Source: Diabrotica undecimpunctata (Eukaryota > Arthropoda > Insecta > Coleoptera > Chrysomelidae). Taken from it: a DNA stretch of 64,000 nt. The notes below the pieces were generated by a model that had not been told where the DNA came from, did not search any database, and worked only from the letters and a program-made list of their open reading frames with translations. Positions 55,715 to 64,000 of this stretch are shown here, in pieces. The translations under genes were made by a program, and so were the position numbers. The stretch's first letter is position 1. Each line of letters begins with the position of its first letter. The stretch is from assembly GCF_040954645.1 (NCBI RefSeq), contig NC_092808.1, forward strand, positions 84,513,389 to 84,577,388, written 5' to 3'.

Positions 55715-58123
55715 CTACTTATGATACTGATAAATGTCGTGAATGTTAAAATACCCCGTATATTGCCTGTCTTTATACGGGATTGGATATATTTTCGTTT
55801 TACATTTTTCCAAGTATTTTCCCTTAAAAGAAAGTTCATAATTTTTAGCCACTCGGTTTACTTCATTAACAAGATCTCCATGGTTTCCTAAAATCTTCTC
55901 TATTTTCTTTCCCATGTTTTCTCCACAATTTATTTTTCTTTCATCCTCCTTTTGTTCACATGTGTTCACTGTCCATAATACTTCTTCACAAAATTCTGGA
56001 TTCTCGTCCATCAGTGCCATTTCTTCTTCTGTTTTCTTTTTATCCTCTAATTCCCTTTGGTATTCCGAGCACCATGTTTCTATTCCTTTCATTTCTCTGA
56101 TGATACCTTCTTTTTCTTCCTGCTTCCATTCTGTTTTATCGTCGGTTGCCAACAATTCTTCTGTACCTTCTATTTCCTGTTTTTCTCTGGTCTCCATCTT
56201 ATTTTCCTGCTTTCTTTTCGAACTCTTCTTCTTTTTCTTCCTTCTCTTTTTCTTTTCTGTTAGATCTTGTTCTTGTACTTTCGGTTTATCCTCTACAGTC
56301 ATATCGATTTCTTTGCGTTTTTCCTGTGCATTGATCCTTCCAGAATTTGTTTTCCTATCTGTTTGCTTTTCTTCTCCTGTGTTGTCTGTTTCTGCTCTGA
56401 TTTCCAGTTTATTTTCCGAAAAATTTATGGTGATATCTTTTTTCCTCAATTCATCAATTCCCGCTATCATATCATGATTTAAATCTTCAATCACCACACA
56501 TTTCATAATATGGAATTTGTTTCCCACTCTTATCTGTACTCCCAAGCCTTCGTTTACTGTCGTCAAATTTTTATTGTTTGCACCCACTAAATCAACCCTA
56601 GGAATATTATACACAAATCTGTCCAAATTTAATTCTTTTACTAGTTTTTTATTGATTAGCGATATCTCCGATCCAGAATCAATCACAATTTTAATCGCTT
56701 TATGTTTTATAAATGCATCTAAAAATATTAGATTAGAATTAGAAATTTGTCTTTCGTTTCCTATTGCTACATGATTCATCTCCCTTCTATTTTGTTGTTG
56801 AAAGCTCTGGTTATTTCTATCGTCCCTTTGTTCGTTAGTATTCCTATTCGGAGGATTTTGTGTATCTCTATTCCTGTTCTGATTTTCATATGTTCTATGT
56901 TGTGTGTCATTCCTGTTATCGTAATTTTGTTGTCTATTTTAATTATTGTAATTTCTCGGCCTATATTCGTTTGTTGATCTGGGATGTCGGTTTCTCTGGT
57001 CATAGTTTGATGAATACCTTCTTTCCGGTCCATTATATTGGTCATGTTGTCTTCTATTTCTCATTTCTTTTCTTTTCGCTTCTTTTAATTGAAGGAATTG
57101 GCACAAACTATCAATATCTTGATAGTTTCTCAAAATCACGTGATCTTCCAACGTTTCCTCAAAATGTCTGCTGATCATTTCTACCAGCTGTTCGGTAGAA
57201 TATTTGTATTCTAGATATTTTGAATTGTTATATATCTGCAAAGCATATCTTTCTTCAGATATTCCCATTTTTTCGTGATATTTTCCATTCTGTAGCTCTT
57301 GGTTGATTTCTCTCTGTTTATTTTTCCCCCAGAAATAGTTGAGAAATTTATTTTCAAAATCTGTCCAATTTTCAAACTCATCTTGCTTGCTTTCATACCA
57401 TAACGCTGCTCCTTCTTTCAAATGGTTTCTAATTGTTTCTTTGCAATCGTCAAAATATCTAATATGTTGTAATTTGGTTTTCAAATTTTTGACAAACGGT
57501 ACTGGGTGTGTTTTCCGAATATCCCCGCCAAATTGTATTTTCGCCTCGCTTGTTCCATGGATGATAACTTCTTTTCTCTCTACCCCTCTTAGTTCAATTT
57601 CTGCCATTTGTTTTTCATTTTGCTTTAATCTTCTTTCTACTTCCTTCCTGTCTTCTTGTAGCGCATTTTCAAATTTTATTTCTAATCCCTCCAAATTATC
57701 TTTAATTCTCATTTCTTGTTCTTTCATATTATTTTTAATTTCATTAATCTCTTCTATTTGTTGTATCAGTTCTTTCTTTATCCCCTCAACACATCCTTTA
57801 ATTTCCTGTTCATAGTTTTCCAAACGCTGCTCTATATTTCTGTTATTTAGTTCTATTGTTTGTTTTGTTTCTTGTTGATTTCTATCAATTTTTAGTGATG
57901 TTTCATCCATTTTTTGTGACTGGAGTTGCATTAGTTGTAATATTTTATCTATTCCTGATAGTTCTTTTCTCTCCTCAACTATTGTCACATTTCCTTCATT
58001 ATCCGATACTTCTTCCAAAATTGTTTCATCTTCTCTGTTATCCTCCTTCCTTTCCTGCATTTTACTTTGTCTCCTTGTGACAGACATGTTGTTACTTTTT
58101 GTTACTGTTTTTGTCCCCGCCAA
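55715..58123 (-). pseudogene. Gag-protease ORF with one in-frame TAA; no RT
   Basis: One 803-codon frame. ATG at 58123; a charged, coiled-coil region (residues ~65-195, rich in Gln/Glu/Asn/Lys); a capsid-like core (~205-345: VPFVKNLKTKLQHIRYF, WTDFENKFLNYFW, ISEERYALQIY); then an Asn/Gln/Arg-rich tail with no CCHC knuckle. A TAA (56939-56941, codon 395) interrupts this tail. It lies in a Gln/Asn-rich stretch, so CAA to TAA is a likely cause; programmed readthrough is possible. The frame continues through more Asn/Gln/Arg to the protease: IDSGSEISLI (~481-490, active-site DSG) and MIAGIDEL (~552-559). A Lys/Glu linker follows, then KTKIYPIPYKDRQ (~775-787), the usual lead-in to RT. Coding ends 15 codons later, so RT, RNase H and integrase are deleted. 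The stop may split Gag from protease. Confidence 0.88.
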
Positions 58124-58470
58124 ATGTGAAATTTTACAACACTCTATATGTTTCAGAACACGACAATATTTCTCCCCAAATGTATTAAATTTTCACGACA
58201 AATATCAAATATGCAATCAGTAAAATTCAAATAATTCAAAATAAATATCAAATGTACGATTGGTAAAGAAAATAAAATCAAATAATTCAATAGCAGTAAA
58301 TATCCACTAACTACGATCAATCAATAAATCAAATTTATATTCCCTGGAAAAATTGTCAAAATACTTTCAAATTCAAATTCCCTCAATGTTTTATGTTTTT
58401 ATCTCTGGATCACCTGTACTTATTCCAGATCTCTTTCCCTTCCTTCAAATGTAAAGCTGCGATATTTTCA

Positions 58471-58492
58471 AGCCCCACGTTTTGGAAGCCAG
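58471..58492 (-). promoter_or_regulatory. Primer-binding-like site, tRNA-Lys type
   Basis: On the element strand, five bases after the LTR CA end, the sequence reads TGGCTTCC, two A, then AACGTGGGGC. Its TGG start and AACGTGGGGC end resemble the tRNA-Lys type sites I know from Osvaldo-like elements (TGGCGCCCAACGTGGGGC), with differences in the middle. Matching to the real tRNA needs a check. Confidence 0.5.
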
Positions 58493-58496
58493 TTAT

Positions 58497-60236
<1,740 letters not shown>

Positions 60237-61539
60237 ACGGCATAAAGTGGACTCCGCCCATGTTAAAATTCAGGTTCAAGTGAGCTCCGTGGTCAAGTCG
60301 ACACCGATATACGGAGCTCACTTGACCATTCCATAATATTGGCTCTGTCGATTCGTCAACATGTATAGTTTCATAATTTTTAAAAATTTTGTGGAGCCCT
60401 TAAGTACCCCTGTATCATGAATGTATATTGCTTAGTTCACGTGTATATCTTATAGGGGTCGTTCAGATCTTTTTCATTGTATATTGGAACCATAGGTATA
60501 TCGGTTTAAGTAAGCTCTGATAGTTTGGCAACTCTGCCATTAAGCTGTATACTTCTCGCGTATAGTCTGAACGGTTTATATGGACTCCTTATTTTTGTTA
60601 TCATTCAAACGAATTTCATTGTGTAACAGATATGAATACTATTAACTACCTGTTTTTGGTAGGTACGTGCTTATCTAAAAATAGCTTTATAGATACAAAA
60701 GGATTTTGTTACCAAATTGGATTTTTTTCACATGCGGAAATTTCCTAATGTATTTTGTTAACGTGAGTATGTCTTCATACGTTTTATTTAAGAATTCGAT
60801 AGATAAGAACTTCTTTTATTTTATCCATTGTTTTATGATATCTTTTATACAGATTTTTTATTATTTTATTTCTTGTTTTATCTGTGTACTACAGATAGTA
60901 GTGCACAAAAAAAAGAAGAATGCTTAATTTATCTAACAACAATTATACCACTTCACCCATATTACATACTTACACCCATATTACATACTGAATGTTTTAT
61001 CTCCTATTAAGGGGTAATATGTAGTCAATATAAGTGTAGTTAGTGTCAAATTTGCAATGATCAATATAAGTAATAGCTTACTGACTGTACTTTACATGTT
61101 TAGTTCAAATAAATAAACCTTGTCCCTTCAGAAAAGAGCGATTGGAATGGCAAAGTCAACTAAGAAAGTGTAATGAATCTTGTATCACCCCAGATTCACA
61201 CAGGTTAACCGGTGTTTGAAGGCAAGAGTCCTTATTGCAGATTTAAGGAAGATAACTACCATAAGGAAGTTCCTTTCGAGAGTTCAGATGGCGAGAAGCA
61301 GCTTATTTTTTTTGTATGTCTTGCAGATGTGTTGGTCTAGCTAGTTATTCCTCGATTCTAGTCATAAAATGGGTTGTTATTCGTGGAGTGGATGTTACGA
61401 ATCTAGACTTTGTTTCTTTTGTTCTCTAGCTACTTATCTTCGGATATTATGTGGATTGATAACTACGATATTGTAGAGCTTATGTATGGATGTGAGTCTT
61501 AATATCCGCTGAATTTGGCTGACTAATTTATAGCTAAAT

Positions 61540-62700
61540 CTACGTGTTAAGTATGTATTGATCTCACCCATACAAGCAAGGTATATTCGGCAGCAGAAGC
61601 ATAGAGTTCAAGCGTCTACGTTTTAAGAGTGGAAGGATGTGCTTCCCATTTTTAACTGACAAGCTCGCCAAGAATATTATTTTTCTGGTTCTAGTTTTCC
61701 ATTTAGTTTTAAACAAAGTTCTGTCAATTACAAAGTGTGTTTAAGGATTTCATGACACTATTGGTTCAGGTATATGTTCAAATTTGTGAAAGCGTCTCTG
61801 TTAGGGACATTGAAGGAGCCCGCCTGACTTTTTCCAGGGTTTGGCTTAAAATTAATTTATAATCTATTTTAATTGTGTTTAAGATATGATATTTAGATTT
61901 TTCTCCACTTCAGCAACAAAATTTTTTGGTTGTGCAACAATAGATGTATCGTCTACAAAATAAAAGTCCTAGTATTTACTGGTATGGGTTGTGTAAATAT
62001 TATACAGTGTAGGTGCCATTACGGTACCCCAAAGGAGACCGTTCTACTACGTTCTCCATCTTCATCTTCTATTCTTATCATTGAGTGATACGGAAAATCT
62101 TCTGTTGTGTAGGCATACGCGGATAATACAAGTGAGTTTATTACCTAAGGGGATATCACATAGATTTTGGAGAAATGTGCTTTAATTTAAGGTGTCGTAA
62201 GCAGAATTTAGATTGACAAATACCACTCCTCATGTCTGATATTTTTCATATGCGTCTTTGCTGTGTTGGGCAAGATTTAGTATGTGTAACGAACATGATC
62301 TATCCTGTCATATATAGCCACTTTTATCTTTCAATTGAAGTTTTTCTTCTAATATCGGTTTATATTAAGGATCATATGCAGAAGTATTTTGTATAGCTGA
62401 AAAAATAAATAGATATATTGGCCGATAGCTTTTGTGGTCGTTGGGGTTTTTGTCAGGTTTAAGCAAGGCCACAACTTTGTCTTTGCTTTGCTTGTCTACA
62501 CACTTTGTATATTAGCCATTGTTGTATTTTTTTGTCCAAATTTTATAATTAGTTTTGTGCTTAGATCCTCAGTCAGGAGCCGTAATATTGTTCATAATAT
62601 ACGTGGATAGTGGATCCAAATCCAACATCGTTGAAAGGTTTCCTCAGCTGACTTGTTTGTCCTCTCTCATTTTATGTTTTTCTTTGCCGGCATTTATTAT
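61540..62700 (-). pseudogene. Jockey-type reverse transcriptase relic in block A2
   Basis: The same relic as 46480-48100 but without the RTE insertion, so motif A and the preceding finger region are contiguous (~62190-62300: SCSLHILNLAQH into VFVNLNSAYDTL). Motif C with both Asp (FVDDTSIV) is kept at ~61935-61980. It has the same stops and frameshifts as A1, so it was already dead before the block was duplicated. Confidence 0.8.
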
Positions 62701-62832
62701 GTTTATTTCGTTATTTTCAGCGATCAGCTTAATACCAAATACCCTAGGTTTAGCCCTCTATTTGCTTCCTGCAGTAGAAATACGTCACATTTGTGTTAAG
62801 CACATATGTCTCATAAGCTTAAGTAAACTAGA

Positions 62833-63099
62833 GTGTCTTTATCTGTAGATATGTCCTTAATATTTATAGACATAATTAGAATAGTTGGTCCTAAAAAGGA
62901 CCGAATTGATAAAAATCATATTGAACGGGTGATTGAAGAATTAACCGATTTAACAATTATTCATTACCCAGAGTACGCTCGATTGCGGTGGTCTTATTGT
63001 TACTTCAAATTTCGTGAAGGCTTCCACGATGAACTTCATAAAATGACTAATCTTTTACTTTTCAATAAAAATTTAAATTTTACATACTGTTACTTTTAG
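62833..63099 (+). other. Small ORF or candidate exon, function unknown
   Basis: An 88-codon open frame on the strand opposite to the surrounding LINE. The middle (MSLIFIDIIRIVGPKKDRID, KNHIERVIEELTDLTIIHYP, EYARLRWSYCYFKFREGFHD, ELHKMTN) has an ordinary, non-repetitive composition. A splice acceptor-like TTATCTGTAG lies just before the inner ATG at 62851. The A1 copy (48194) keeps the first half but is frameshifted after VI. I do not recognise the family. It could be an exon of a host gene, a captured gene piece or an unknown transposon protein. No second exon was found. Confidence 0.35.
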
Positions 63100-63639
63100 A
63101 CGATATTTCGAGTCAGATTTGTTTAGTAATAACTGTACTTAATATATAGTCTCTTTGTGAAATGAGCTTGTAATATCGGTTTACAACACATATATGGATA
63201 ATAAGAAAATAAACAGGTTAAAATGTGACAACAAACTGCTATATAACAGTACGAGACAATATTCATAAGCTATCAGCTGTAAAAGTCATTGCCTTTTTAC
63301 CTGTCGTATCATATTTTAGCATATCATATTTTGAGTGAAATTGATCCTAAATTCGTCTAATAATATTAAGTTTTTAAAACAGCTGTGTTTTTATGCTCAT
63401 TCGTTCACCTTTTGTAAAGCAGTCTCTGTAAATATAAGGGATTTATATAATCTTTTCATTTCGTACTCTTTTCGTTTCATAATTATAGTTTTCTTGCTTT
63501 TATTTTGTATGGTAATACATATACATACCCAATTCAAAAGGGTGAAAATCAGCGAGTTCTAAATTGAACATAAACATTATTCTCTCTTTCCGTTTATTCC
63601 GTAAATTCCGTTTATAAAAGTTATGTCAATATTTCTGAA
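63100..63639. other. AT-rich gap, nothing recognised
   Basis: Here A2 no longer matches A1 (compare 48600-48940), so unrelated DNA was inserted or lost in one copy. The open frame at 63335-63562 has no signature. Confidence 0.35.
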
Positions 63640-63990
63640 GTGCCTTTCCTAGGATAATTATTTAAGCCTAGTTCGTTTGATTACATGCAATTGATTTGAT
63701 AGTCCACAACAGATAAGTATTGATTGTACGAAGGATAGCAGGTGTTAATAGATATGATGGGTCGATAGATAGTCCCGTTATTCCTAAATCTAACCGTATG
63801 TTACCTCCCCTTCATTTGTGGAAGTCCTAAGGGCATTTTTTCTCTTGGGGCATCCTTCCAATTTAACTTGGCAATGCAGTAATTATAGAGTCTTTGGATA
63901 AAGCCAGCGCTTTAGTTTCTTGTACGACGTTGCTATCTTTATATATGTGTTTGACCTTGTAAGTCGGAAAATACCTCTGCTGGATACGTT
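63640..63990 (-). pseudogene. LINE ORF2 C-terminal fragment, A2 copy
   Basis: The counterpart of 48945-49330 with more small deletions; for example, a short piece after the GGATAGCAG motif is missing. The same GHxxR/GRPR-type C-terminal coding is just recognisable. It runs to the edge of the window. Confidence 0.55.
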
Positions 63991-64000
63991 CTCGTCACGT

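Noticed and set aside
55914..56477. A 187-codon plus-strand frame rich in Ser and Phe
   Set aside because: It is the antisense shadow of the Lys/Glu-rich linker of the Gag-protease ORF, which has real domain motifs on the minus strand.
57339..57815. A 158-codon plus-strand frame opposite Gag
   Set aside because: Antisense shadow of the coiled-coil part of Gag, with no motif of its own.

Overview
The window is a block of AT-rich eukaryotic DNA made almost entirely of transposable elements. It most likely comes from an insect. The mix points that way: several piggyBac elements, Tc1/mariner and pogo transposases, R1/Jockey/I-type and RTE-type LINEs, a Penelope-like element and a Ty3-type LTR element with very long LTRs. 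A beetle is a guess I cannot prove. I see no convincing intact host gene, tRNA, rRNA or CRISPR array. Two short stretches could be host exons or captured gene pieces (about 8.0 kb and 62.85 kb). All alignments were made by eye, so element edges without a stated target-site duplication are approximate.

Layout, 0-16 kb: a decayed piggyBac transposase (about 1.0-3.66 kb) is split by an R1-like LINE tail with a 10-bp target duplication. An RTE reverse transcriptase (4.87-6.21 kb) lies between 71-bp direct repeats. A second piggyBac (9207-12006) and a third (13313-15824) have recognisable ends, and a LINE relic between them carries a 230-bp SINE-like insertion. 16-25.6 kb: LINE relics, including one decayed but nearly complete I/Jockey-type element (18.84-23.43 kb) with Gag-like, endonuclease, reverse transcriptase and RNase H parts, then a 397-bp palindromic foldback element.

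25.6-45 kb: a solo LTR (27177-28582), a nearly intact Tc1-type element with TA duplications (29087-30491), a Penelope GIY-YIG end interrupted by an RTE tail, another RNase H relic, a Tc1 relic, a pogo relic with repeated subterminal motifs, and a mariner-type element (41273-44270) with DD41D spacing and inverted repeats of about 640 bp.

45-64 kb: a block of several kb occurs twice in the same order (A1 from 45.11 kb, A2 from 60.24 kb to the window end). A1 carries an RTE insertion that is absent from A2, which gives a clean filled/empty site. Just left of A2 sits the most unusual object, a 6.6-kb LTR retrotransposon on the minus strand (53545-60126). Its LTRs are nearly identical, and it has a primer-binding-like site and a purine tract. 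It encodes only Gag and protease: the coding sequence stops where reverse transcriptase should begin. Its LTRs contain a 112-bp tandem repeat at 7 and 3 copies, and the solo LTR at 27 kb has 1. The three LTR lengths (2075, 1630 and 1406 bp) differ by just what those copy numbers predict.

The elements do not form a pathway. They record repeated nested insertion, often in or beside (TA)n tracts. Most retroelements read on the minus strand.
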